This document shows positions 45,261 to 55,400 of a stretch of 64,000 nt of DNA, piece after piece. Source of the stretch: Agelas oroides (taxonomy: Eukaryota > Porifera > Demospongiae > Agelasida > Agelasidae). The position numbers and the translations under genes are program-made. The notes beneath the pieces were generated by a model, which was not told where the DNA came from, did no database searches, and worked only from the letters and a program-made list of their open reading frames with translations. Every line of letters begins with the position of its first letter. Within the stretch, counting starts at the first letter, position 1. Location of the stretch: the NCBI GenBank assembly GCA_949130485.1, contig OX422199.1:4078402-4142401 (forward strand), in the 5' to 3' direction.

Positions 45261-45780
45261 CTACAGTACTTTCCTGATAGATGCACCTACTGGGATACAT
45301 GTCAGCCACTCAGATTCCAAGTATGAACAAAAGTTGGGGTTATTCACATACCAGCCGGCTTTATAATGATATTCAGCACCTGTTGAAAGTTGGACTCTGT
45401 TGGAAAAAATTACTGTGCATGAATCATATTTCCAGTTACATGCCATTTATGTGACATGTACCTGTGGTAGCATACGCCAAGTCTTTCAAGTAGCTTAGCA
45501 CTGTGTTTTGGTCCTGAGGAAGGACACCATTGGCAGACTTGTTGACCGATCGCTCCCAAGCTTGATCTCTGTGAAAGTCACAGAGTAGGCAAATGCATGA
45601 GGGGTGGACAGCACCAATGGCATTCAACTCCACACTGCTCTTGTCTGTCATTGAGAACCGAGGGGACCAGTTTGGGTTCCAATTCTTCAACACTTGTAGT
45701 CCCTCTGTAAGAAGCTCCTCACTTTTGTACTGGGGAATAACTGTAGCGACAACCCTGCCAATGCCAAGGTATGTTTTTAC
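45261..45780 (-). pseudogene. MULE-type transposase catalytic domain
   Basis: Read on the minus strand, LGIGRVVATVIPQYKSEELL (about 45774-45715), VLKNWNPNWSPRFSMTDKSS, VELNAIGAVHPSCICLLCDF and HRDQAWERSVNKSANGVL form the MULE (Mutator-like) core: second catalytic Asp in MTDKS, and the CDFHRDQAW segment typical of the family. Then DNA to 45261 encodes AGWYVNNPNFCSYLESEWL (post-core helices). The first Asp block upstream is not recognised, so it is 5'-truncated. Belongs with the SWIM (43.1-43.6 kb) and Ulp1 (40.5-41.2 kb) parts. Confidence 0.65.
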
Positions 45781-45892
45781 GGTTACAAAAAAGCATGGAA
45801 ATCCATACTACGGTACACACTATCCATCATTGTGATCACATTTCCATATATATTCACAGGCGGTACAAATTTTATATGGACAGTGGTTGACT

Positions 45893-46153
45893 GGGTCGCT
45901 TCAGGTAGGGCCATGCATAAATGGCACTCATGAACGCCAGAAATTTAGCTCATGATTTCAGTGTAAAGCTTAGTCTATGCACATGTAGCCACGTTAGCTG
46001 CCCTGGAGAAATGGCTGGCACATGTGATAGTATACTTAGTGAGGACTTAGGTACTTACGCGTTATCAAATTTGGCTTGAACAGTCGACAGTGACAAATCC
46101 TGATGTGTGCCATGACAAAGTAGTAAATCAGCAGTTTGCTGCTTGCTCAGGCT
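45893..46153. mobile_element. Truncated ISL2EU derivative (right end only)
   Basis: From GTCGCTTCAGGTAGGGCCAT to the end TGCTTGCTCAGGCTCGCCCC it matches the right terminal part of the element ending at 26554 (about 26430-26554), with an internal insertion of roughly 130 bp. The left TIR is missing. Confidence 0.6.
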
Positions 46154-46343
46154 CGCCCCGTGATGATGAATCATCTCACTAGCTATTTAACTCCCTCTAA
46201 GTTTAACGTATTCTCACTGCAATATTTTTGACTCCAGCTCTCTCACTTTACTGTATTGCAAGCAATGGAAAACTGGGTAGGGCCTGGGGGTGATGCTATA
46301 TCTCATTATTATGTAACTGCTTCAATCTCAATGTTGTTTGTAG

Positions 46344-46477
46344 AGTGGTGAGGCTCTCCAGTCGAAAACCTCAACATCCTGATCATCACTGGAGCTGTTC
46401 TGCTCTACGTGTCAGTCTTCCTTTACGTGTTCTCCGTTGATGACAAGGAAGAAACCCTAACACAGTCTTGTGCAATG
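46344..46477 (+). CDS. GABA-B-like class C GPCR, exon with first membrane helices
   Basis: The frame NLNILIITGAVLLYVSVFLY followed by FSVDDKEETLTQSCA matches the second helix and following loop of GABA-B-type receptors (LN.L...GA.LLY.SVFLFGLD then a conserved Cys). Two acceptors are possible: TTTGTAG at 46343, which needs a one-base shift near 46360, or CTCTCCAG at 46360, which needs none. The donor around 46477 is not certain. The ligand-binding N-terminal exons are not found upstream in the window. Confidence 0.6.
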
Positions 46478-46690
46478 TGCGTTGGTTATTGAATGAAAAT
46501 ACCTTTATATTAATAGTGACAAATGATTAAATTTGATCACAAGTGAATAGAATTTTAATCATGAGCTACCCCATGAATTTCAATCAGGAACTACCCATGT
46601 GCCTAATAACACAGTGGTTGAAAAATTGAACACCAGCTAGTGTAGTTGTTATGTTGTTTATACTGGTCACTTTGTTTCTTTTGATTTTAG

Positions 46691-46798
46691 CTTCGACAGT
46701 GGTTGGTGTCCTTCGGCTACATGCTATGCTTTGCGGTGATCCTGGCTAAGACTTGGAGAGTCTACCATATTTCTACAAATCCCACTCCCAAGAAGACG
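46691..46798 (+). CDS. GABA-B-like class C GPCR, exon with third helix
   Basis: Acceptor GATTTTAG/CTT and donor GACG/GTAAGA, 36 codons in phase 0. QWLVSFGYMLCFAVILAKTW followed by RVYHIS is the third helix with the AKTWRV(Y/H)(H/R)I motif that is characteristic of GABA-B receptors. Confidence 0.8.
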
Positions 46799-47760
46799 GT
46801 AAGAACTACTTGGTCATGGTGTTCGTGTGGGCACACCGTCCCAGCATAGACAACTGAACAGCTAGGCTTCTAAATTGACAAGTCACTTGCTCACCTGTGA
46901 TTGTGAGATCACAGCACATCATTATTCACGAGTGCCTATACCTACTACTGTATAGTGGGAAATTTCCGCTGGGTGCAAGTTTTCTCCATTTTTGCGGACA
47001 GACCTGCTTCCGCGAAAATTTTTAAAAATGCAAAAAAAATTAACCAGGATGGAAATTGAACTAGTACCTGTGTGAACGAGATGGTTCTCTACAGTCTGTC
47101 TGGCCTCTAAATGGTCCCTGTAGAGAAGGATCAGCCTGCTACTATAGTCTATATACAAAATGCCAACGAACCTGTATTAAAGAGACACTCTGAAGTTGTC
47201 GAAGTCGAGATCAGCAGTTCTGAATGTAACAAGCCAGTTTCTCGCCCACGGCAGCAGTCTTGATACTTTCGTAATGGCGAAGTCCTCCACACAAAAGGAA
47301 GACTAGGCCGTTGTTGCACAAGCTCGCTTCTTCGCTTAGCCATTCAGTGTCATTTCTTCGGTTCACATTTGGGGCCTGGCCATCAACTGGTAGGGGTGTG
47401 GTCGGAGAGTCACGTATTCGTTCAGTGAAAATAAAAACCGTGAAAATTTCTTTTGAAGCATTTTCGCGAAATTTGCACCAGCAAAACTTTCCCGCTAGCT
47501 ATATGGTATCACCTAAAGTGTCAAATTCACCCTTTTCCAAAAAGTACAAGTCACAAATTGTATTTTTGTTAGATTCAGTGGTGGATGTAGAAATTTAGAG
47601 AGGGGGGTTCAGTCACCGGCGCGCTTCGCGCGCCGAAAATTTTTGGCTTGCCACGCCCACTTTCAGTCACATGAACCCAAATATAGCTGGAAGGCCGAAC
47701 CGAGCGGTCCGTCACAAAAGAAATCTCGTACACTGTCCGACAGTGTTGTTTTAGTTAACT

Positions 47761-47868
47761 ACAAGACTTGAAAAAACATTAAAAATGTAAAAGGATGTAG
47801 GGATGGCATGCCAAAAAGCATGCCATCCCTACATCCTTTTACATTTTTAATGTTTTTTCAAGTCTTGT
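47761..47868. repeat. Perfect inverted repeat, 51-bp arms, 6-base loop
   Basis: Arms 47761-47811 and 47818-47868 are exact complements by my reading. The loop is CAAAAA. A transcript would form a long uninterrupted hairpin. It lies inside the 47576-49242 transposon. Confidence 0.9.
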
Positions 47869-48246
47869 TTCTGTACTTTTTTGATGTTAATCTCAGTTAC
47901 AGTTAGACCTAAGCCTATGAAGAAATTTTTCTTTCAAAACTTGAAACGGGATTGACAATTTAGTAGTGGTTCCAAGCATATAATAACTTTGCCAGCTAGA
48001 ATCTGATGAGGGCCAACCACTCTCCGGAGCTTCGCACGATAAACCGATCTCCTGAATGTGTGGCCTGACGACTGACCAGCTGCAGCACAGTTTACTAAAG
48101 CTGTGAGTAGCTACTTTATTTAGTGTAGCTATAAGTTAGCAGCTGAATGCAGCGCCTTACCTGTGTGGCGTTCGTAAACCTTGCCCACTACGGGAAGAGA
48201 CCGTGCCGGCCGTGCGCGTGGTCCACTCGCGATTTCGCTCGTGCAC

Positions 48247-48299
48247 TAGCCTCGTTCCCAAACAATGTGATCGTGGTATTTGGCCTGGGAACGAGACTA
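48247..48299. mobile_element. 53-bp miniature element with TAGCCTCGTTCCCA ends
   Basis: TAGCCTCGTTCCCAAA at the left and, inverted, TAGTCTCGTTCCCAGG at the right. Same termini as the 530-bp MITE at 30944-31473. Further related ends are at 49790-49800, 63452 and 63978. No TSD is visible. Confidence 0.6.
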
Positions 48300-49244
48300 C
48301 ATGTGCGCATGCGTACAACATTAGAAAATGGCGTCCTTCGCAACGGACAGCAACCACAGAGTGTTGTGAACGGCTTTTATCGACCAGGGTGAATTTGAGA
48401 CTATGAAGACGCTGAGTGGTTGGGAAGCTGCGCACTGTGATGAGCATCCGTTTCGTGCTAAAATCAAGGTGAGTGCTTGAACCGTTTTTGAGTTATCGTT
48501 GTTTGAACAAAGTCGTAACAAGAAAGAAAGAAAGAAAGAAGAATACGAAAAATGGCACTTTGCTATCGCACACTTTTGTGTTTAGCTGTCTTCCGCGTGC
48601 CTTTTGGCCACTTATATGAGTCTTGCTGATCACAAAGGCACTCAAAGAGGAAGCCTGGATGCTTAAATAAACTTTTTGCGTGTTTGTGGTGAAGTTATAC
48701 GGCTTTTGCTTAAGTATTGCATATATTGCGCGTCGGCGCCATCCCTACATAGAGAGTCTACCGACTCTCTGATAACTTTAATTAAATACATTTGAGTATG
48801 GCCTTTTTAAAACTACAAGTAACTAAAATTTTTTGCTAAGCTGGGAACTATAACTAAAGTAATTAAGAACATACAAGAAGAAACCTGTCGGCAGAAATCC
48901 AAACTGAAATCCAGAAATCCACTGTGAAATCCAGAAATCCACTCTGAAATCCGAAATCCACGTGAAATCCAGTGGATTTCGAAATCTCGTACGCCGAGGC
49001 GCGCCGTGGCGGACCCCTCGGCCCGAACTGAATATCTCGAAGCAACTCTAGGCCTAGTCAAACGTCTGGAGATCAGTAAGGAACTGATACGTGAGTGTGT
49101 AACTGTGCCTGGTTGTTGTTGCTGCATGCCACTGCTGCATAATCATTTGATGGACTCGTGCAGTTATGTACGCAAAATACATTACTAGCCGCCAAAGGGG
49201 GGTGCATTTGCACCCCCCTTACCCCCCCTAAATCCGCCACTGAG

Positions 49245-49386
49245 ATTCCCAAAGATTGGTTCCTGTTTCTGATAGTGCTGGTGATAGTTGTGTTGGACCT
49301 GGCTATCATCTTAATCGGCACTGCTATACCAGCCTCTCGTCTCAATGCAACCCTTGTTCCTGATGTCCAGCTTAAGAACAGTGGAT
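49245..49386 (+). CDS. GABA-B-like class C GPCR, exon with fourth helix
   Basis: ATTCCCAAAGATTGGTTCC starts the exon (IPKDWFLFLIVLVIVVLDLA, then PASRLNATLVPDVQLKN). It joins the previous exon in phase 0. The AG before it is now the duplicated part of the transposon target site, and the pyrimidine tract is transposon sequence. Donor GGAT/GTAAGT leaves phase 1, which does not fit the phase-0 start of the next exon found, so a small exon or an indel is missed. Confidence 0.7.
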
Positions 49387-49856
49387 GTAAGTACATGTAC
49401 ACAAATGACGTACTAATAGAATTAACTGTGCTTATTTTAATTGATTTTTTGTAGTTATCTTTGCATTTTGTCAGTGCACTGTACAAATTATTGTTATTAC
49501 AAGGTGAACCTGTTTTCTTGTCCATTAGGGATCGTAAAGCATTTAGCATGTGGCTATAAATATTGTTGTTGATGGCAATTGGTAAAAACATCTGTTCAGT
49601 GAAAGTTTCTGTCCTTATGTTAGAGAATGTTCTTTTCATTTGTTAAAGTGGTGTATAATAAGTGTTAGTTCAGTGTAACTGTTATTGTCCTTGTACAATC
49701 TTAATATTGAAATCTTGCAATCACACACATTACTAGCCTCCAGATTTTATCTTGCAGTGACGATTTCTCCAAATCTGGGAATAGCCTGGGAACAAGGCTA
49801 TTACATTACCACATTCTTACTATAGTGATATTTGTGTATTACCTCATTCCATTCAG

Positions 49857-50141
49857 GATGATCAAGTCACACACACCAACTTTGTGTTTGTGTGTCTCAG
49901 TGACGGTGCAGTGGTGTGGCTGTGGCTGGCCCTCACATACGTCTACAAGGCACTCCTACAGCTAGTGGCCATGTTTATGGCCTTCCATGACTCCAAGGAG
50001 ATCACAGTGATCACGCTGACCCTGCTGGCTGTGGTGGAGTTTGCCTTGAAGCAGTATCATGAGGTATACACTGCCTTGTTCAGTCTGGCTCTGTTAGTAG
50101 AGGCCTCTGTCTTTCTGACACTCATTTTCATCCCAAAGGTA
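49857..50141 (+). CDS. GABA-B-like class C GPCR, exon with helices 5 to 7
   Basis: Acceptor CATTCAG/GAT and donor CCAAAG/GTACAG, 95 codons. WLWLALTYVYKALLQLVAMF (helix 5), SKEITVITLTLLAVVEFA (helix 6) and TALFSLALLVEASVFLTLIF followed by IPK (helix 7) are in the expected order, and the FIPK end matches the receptor family. The exon-entry phase does not match the preceding exon found. Confidence 0.75.
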
Positions 50142-50630
50142 CAGTGATTTGCACTAATTGAAGGTCTGTGTGCATGTATATCTCCTACGTATGTGACTGT
50201 AAGTTTACATATTTCTTCCGGCAAATGGGTACATTAGACCTTATGCAGCAGCTTACAGAATTACACGTTATGTGTAACTGTAGATCATAGACAGGAATTC
50301 TAACGGTTCCTTCTTTAGGAAATAAGCAAATGGACATTGCATGCATTCTTAGTGGCAACACTAGTATGGTGTGTCAAGAGACCAAGAATCTGGAACTCTC
50401 CCATGGTTTTCTACTGCCATCATGTGGACAGTATGATGTAGACAATCAGCAGTGAATAGGTATTAGAAAAGGTGGGCTTTTCACATCACTTTGACATCTT
50501 GACACACTATACCACTAAGAACACATTCATTTCTACTACAATATTCATGTTCATTGTTGTTGCCTATGTCATACTGCCCAGATGATGAAAGTGCATGTGT
50601 TCGTTTCACTATACTCCATCTTGTACACAG

Positions 50631-50807
50631 ATGGTTCATCCGGTTAAGGACCCTGAAGGTGAAACAGTCATGCAATCGGGAGCCCTCGACACCATCCAAT
50701 CCCCTACAACCATATTCAAGAGTTCTGATCCCAAAAAGCACCACAATGAGGATGAGGTTATCAAGCTGAGGCAACGGCTGACAGAGATGGAGCTCAAACT
50801 GGCAGAG
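50631..50807 (+). CDS. GABA-B-like class C GPCR, C-terminal tail exon with coiled coil
   Basis: Acceptor TGTACACAG/ATG and donor GCAGAG/GTTCGT, 59 codons, phase 0 on both sides. It continues from IPK with MVHPVKDPEGETVMQSG and ends VIKLRQRLTEMELKLAE, the short leucine heptad region which in GABA-B receptors mediates subunit pairing. No stop is reached, so a further exon is expected. Confidence 0.7.
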
Positions 50808-50819
50808 GTTCGTGCACAT

Positions 50820-51100
50820 GCAACAGACACGTGTTATGTCAAGTTGTGTGTATCTACATGCTTGTGTACATTGTGGATTATGATCACTCAGTAACAACCT
50901 ATGATTAACATCTAGGTCATTCATTTCACTGTTGTGTTCATGTGTGTGTACATGCATGGATAAGGCCAGCCACCAATAGGTGACCTTTTGGGAGAGATGT
51001 GGTTCTTTATGTATGGCATGTATGTACCACAGATGGAAAATTTCAAGGTTGAAACAAAGTTTGCAAAGTTTGAAAAAATTGAGGACAAACTTTTTTTTAA
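50820..51100. other. Intron or 3' flank, nothing recognised
   Basis: No coding or repeat feature supported. Confidence 0.3.
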
Positions 51101-51105
51101 TGATT

Positions 51106-51631
51106 GGGGCAAGCCTGAGTGAGCCCCATAGTAGTGGGACTGTATTGCGCACATGCATGTGTATGTTTGCTTGCTTGCGGCCACTAACTGTAAATTTTAA
51201 TTGAGCACATTTAAATGTTTCACGAAGACCGAACATGCTTGACGTACACTTTAGATCAGTCGAGAGCGACAGTGAAGGGCTACTGCCAGAGTGCAGCATT
51301 GGCGTGAAAGAAGCCTGGAGCAAAGAGAAGCAAGCATGGCAACTTACGTCTGGTTTGTTGTAAGTTATCTCAACTACAGACCATGACAGATAAACTTTGC
51401 GGCAGACTACTCACAGACGGTATGGTATGCATGGTGGCTGAGGTCGCTTCAGGTAAGGGCCATGCACAAACTACACTCGTAAACAGCAGAGATTCAAGCT
51501 TACTCCACGCATGTGTAGCCATAGTAGCTGTCCTGACTGCGACAGTCACAACTCCTCAGTGCTACTGCTATTCATGGTTTGTGTGCCGTGACACAAATCG
51601 ACACAATGTGCTGCTTGCTCAGGCTCGCCCC
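51106..51631. mobile_element. Non-autonomous ISL2EU derivative, both ends present
   Basis: It begins GGGGCAAGCCTGAGTGAGCC and ends GCTTGCTCAGGCTCGCCCC. The first 200 bp match 22158-22300 (ACTGTAAATTTTAA..., CATTTAAATGTTTC...) and the last 350 bp match 26255-26554 (GGGCTACTGCCAGAGTGC, GCTTCAGGTAAGGG). It is therefore a simple internal deletion of the element at 22158-26554. Confidence 0.8.
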
Positions 51632-52258
51632 ACGATGAAGCATCTTCCAAGTATTAAAAGTGGCAAATGTTTATAACAATGATGATTAAAACAACAATAT
51701 TTTCTACACTATATGTGAGTGTAATGTGTGTTGAAATGACTGCTGTTGTACATGCTGAGAGGAGGAATTGTGTACAAGGGTACAAGAGAATGATGTAGAT
51801 CAGCTGTAAACTGAGATGGTCTTATATTACAAAATTCATCACATCATTATGTTAGCTGCTATAGTTCAGTGGTTATTTTTTAAAGTGATATCAGTACCTT
51901 TTTGTGTGAACCTCAGTTAATCACACTTTCACCCTTTTAAACTTTTTTTTGTATGTAAGTATAGAAAGTGACAGTATACATTGTACTTAGATGATGTTAG
52001 AATTATGATGCAACTAGATTATCTATCAGGATGTGCTGTAGTCACAATCATGACATTAATGTGCAGCTCCTACTCTTGTCATTGAAACCAACAGGAATTG
52101 CTAAATTCTTGACATACCACGTGAACTTTGTAGCCCCTTTCCAAGACTGTGTAAAAATGGGAATGAGGCTACCAGATTTTTGGCCGATCTTGAAATTTAG
52201 AGACTTAGAGCACATTTACGCTTGATAGGCTACTACTCTCGCCTCCAAGAATTAGTCT
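51632..52258. other. Non-coding, flank of the gypsy element
   Basis: AT-rich sequence with no gene recognised. Contains the 5-bp target TAGTC at 52254-52258. Confidence 0.35.
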
Positions 52259-52450
52259 GTGGTGTATTGCCTACTAGAGGCCACCAGTGCTTTGCACGCA
52301 GTTATTTAGACAATAACTTCAGAGACCATAGACTGAACTTTACGGAACGACAACTCACAAAAATATTACAACTTCCAACTATATACAATAGAAGAAGACA
52401 TACAAAAACAGGACATAGATTTAATAACAGTCAAAGGTCAATATCTCACA
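52259..52450 (-). repeat. 3' LTR of the gypsy element
   Basis: 192 bp. On the minus strand it starts TGTGAGATATTGACC and ends ATACACCACA. Confidence 0.9.
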
Positions 52451-52466
52451 TCTCCCCCTCACTAGA

Positions 52467-55400
52467 TTAACACAGTCTTTCTGGGGGTCGACGTAGTCTT
52501 TCTGGGGGTCGACGTATTCTCTCTGAACGGCGAGGTTGGGACTGACTCGAGACTCCAGGATCGTTCACTGGGGGTACCACCTCAGCAGAGGACTGTCCTT
52601 GGCTAGCTTGATTATCTCTTGCCATCAACTGTTCAGGACCAACCAATGCCTCTGGCATGTTGGGGGCAATTGAGTCCTCTGGGTACCGGATCCTGACATG
52701 ATCAATGTGGCGTTTCCAGATACGTCCATCTAACAAACGAATTCGAAATGAAACTGGACCAGTCTTGTCCAAAATAGTTCCTTCCATCCATACTCGCGAT
52801 CCTGAGAAATTTCGAACATACACTCGGTCTCCTACTTGAAATGCTCTTGCTCGAGAGTGGCTATCATGAGCTCTCTGTTGTCTGGCCTGACTCTCTTGCA
52901 CTCTGCCAGACATATCTGGATGAAGTAAGTCTAGTCGAGATCTTGGCTGTCTACCCAATAACAGTTCAGCTGGGGAACGGCCAGTAGTCGCATGCGGTGT
53001 GAGTCTATACTTCAGCAAGAATCGTGACAATTTAGTCTCAACCGTTCCCTCTCTCAATCTCTTAATACCTTGCTTGAAAGTCTGGACTGCCCGCTCCGCT
53101 AGTCCATTGGATGCGGGGTGGTAGGGAGCAGTTCGGGTATGTACGATACCATTTCTATGAAGGAAGTTCTCAAATTCCTCACTGGTGAACACTGCTCCAT
53201 TGTCTGTAACAATCCTTTCGGGTAATCCATGGGTTGCAAAAATTGTTCGTAACTTCTCAATAGTCACCATTGACGTAGCAGCTGAGACTGGAATAACCTC
53301 TAACCATTTAGAGTGTGCGTCTACAAGCACTAAAAACATTCTGTTTAAAAATGGACCGGCATAATCGAGATGCAACCGTGACCATGGCTTCTGAGGCCAC
53401 TCCCAAGGGTGTAACGGTGCTGATGCAGGTAGGGGTCGGCTTGCTTGACACTCAGCACAGGCTCGCACCTTGGCCTCCAGGTCTGCATCCATACTCGGCC
53501 ACCATACGTAACTTCTGGCCAAGCCCTTCATTCTTGCAATTCCTGGATGTGTCTCGTGCAGTTCCTGGACCACCTGTTGTCTTCCAGGTGGTGGCACGAC
53601 CACTCTTGCTCCCCACAGCACACACCCATCTAGCACACTTAACTCCTCCTTCCTCCTCCAGTACGGCTGCAACTCTCCCTTCCGTTCTTGAGAGGGCCAA
53701 CCGTGGAGCACGAATCTTCTCACTTGGGCCAGGACTGTGTCTTTATCAGTCCAAACTCTGATCTGCCTGGCCGTCACAGGCGACACTGTGTCCAAGTGCT
53801 CCTGGAGCAATAGGAGGTTACCCGGGACTGGAACAACTGTCGGAGTCTGGGGTAGTGGCAAACGGCTGAGGGCGTCTGCATGACCTTGGTCCTTTCCAGG
53901 GCGGTAGGTGATTGTATATTCGTATGCGCTCAAGGTGAGGGCCCAGCGTTGGATTCGTGATGCAGCCATCGCTGGCACTCCTTTCGACTCATTCAACAGG
54001 TAGCTCAAGGGCTGATGGTCCGAATAAATGAAGAAGTGTCTCCCGTACAGGTAAGTGTGGAACTTTTTCACAGCAAACACAATAGCCAGCGCCTCCTTTT
54101 CAAGCTGAGAATAGTTCTTTTCAGCTGGTGCTAGTGTTCTTGAGGCAAACGCTATCGGTTTCTCCACACCACTCTCCATCCTGTGGGAAATCACTGCACC
54201 CAGTCCATATGGGGATGCATCGCAAGATAGAGTCAACTCTTTCTCCGAGTCGTAGTGAACCAAGAGAGTGTCCGACTGTAGAGCTAACTTGGCCTGCTCA
54301 AACGCCTTCTGCTGCTCCTTACTCCACTTCCACCTCCTGTTCTTCTGGAGAAGGGCATACAGTGGGGACAAGGTTGTTGACATGTTAGGCAAAAACTTGC
54401 TATAATAACTGAGAAGCCCAAGGAACGACTTGAGTTCAGTCACATTGTGTGGCTGCGGGGCTTCCTGAATGGCTTTGATCTTATCAGCTGTCGGGTGGAT
54501 TCCCGCTTCATTCACCTTGTGGCCAAGATACTCCACCTCTTTAGCCATGAACACACACTTTGGCTTCTTCAACCTGACACCAGCAGTCTTCAATCTCTCA
54601 AGCACTGCAGTCAAATTCGCCAGGTGTTGCTCCTGTGTCTCACCAGTCAGCAAGATGTCATCCATGTATGCAGCAACATAAGGGATTCCCTTGACCAAAC
54701 CGTCAATTGCTCTCTGGAAGATCCCTGGTGCAGATGACACACCAAAGGGTAGTCTGTTGTACTGGAACAGTCCTCGATGGGTATTGATCGTCGTATACTG
54801 TTTGGAGTTCGTCTCCAGTGGCAGCTGCAAATATGCATGTTGGAGATCCAACTTTGAAAAGGTCTTTCCTCCCGCCAATGTAGCAAACAGTTCATCCACT
54901 CTTGGGAGAGGATATGAGTCGAGTCGAGAGGCCTGGTTCACTGTCAGACGATAGTCTCCACAGATGCGTATAGAACCATCACTTTTAACAACCGGCACAA
55001 TGGGTGCTGCCCATTCGGCTGATTGCACGGCTTCGACTATTCCCTCTTTCTGCAGTCTATCCAACTCTGCCTCCACTTTGTGTTTGAGAGCAAACGGAAC
55101 TGGTCTGGCTTTGCAAAAGCGGGGCTGGGCCTGAGGGTCTACATCAATTTGAGCTTCCATGCCCTTGATCTCCCCTAACTCATCTTCAAATACCTCTGCA
55201 TACCTCTGTAAGGTTTCCTGAAGTGCAGGTGTCTGCTGCAGCTGGTGTATCCCCTGCCAGTTCAGGCGGATCTTTTGGAGCCAGTTTCGACCCAACAGGC
55301 TGGCACCCATGCCTCGAACGACTAAAAGGGGTAGTTCCTCCAGCTGGTCCTCGTAGCTCACTTGTACGGAAATGCTGCCAATCACTTCCAACTCCTCTCC

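Larger units (their letters stand above)
47576..49242. mobile_element. 1.67-kb transposon inserted at a splice acceptor, 5-bp TSD AGATT
   Basis: The left end CAGTGGTGGATGTAGAAATT and the inverted right end CAGTGGCGGATTTAGGGGGG are TIRs. Flanked by AGATT (47571-47575, 49243-49247). The TSD includes the AG of the receptor's splice acceptor and the first three bases of its exon. Inside: a perfect 51-bp hairpin (47761-47868), a TAGCCTCG-type MITE (48247-48299), a short possible exon (ATG 48403 to donor AAG/GTGAGT at 48468), a region shared in reverse with 58490-58575, and repeats of GAAATCCACTGTGAAATCC (48895-48970). No transposase recognised. Confidence 0.75.

Noticed and set aside
48880..48990. 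A gene in the GAAATCCACTGTGAAATCC stretch
   Set aside because: Short local repeats; the ORFs there translate the repeat.
53315..53761. Plus-strand ORF of 148 codons within the gypsy element
   Set aside because: Shadow of the integrase region of the intact minus-strand polyprotein.
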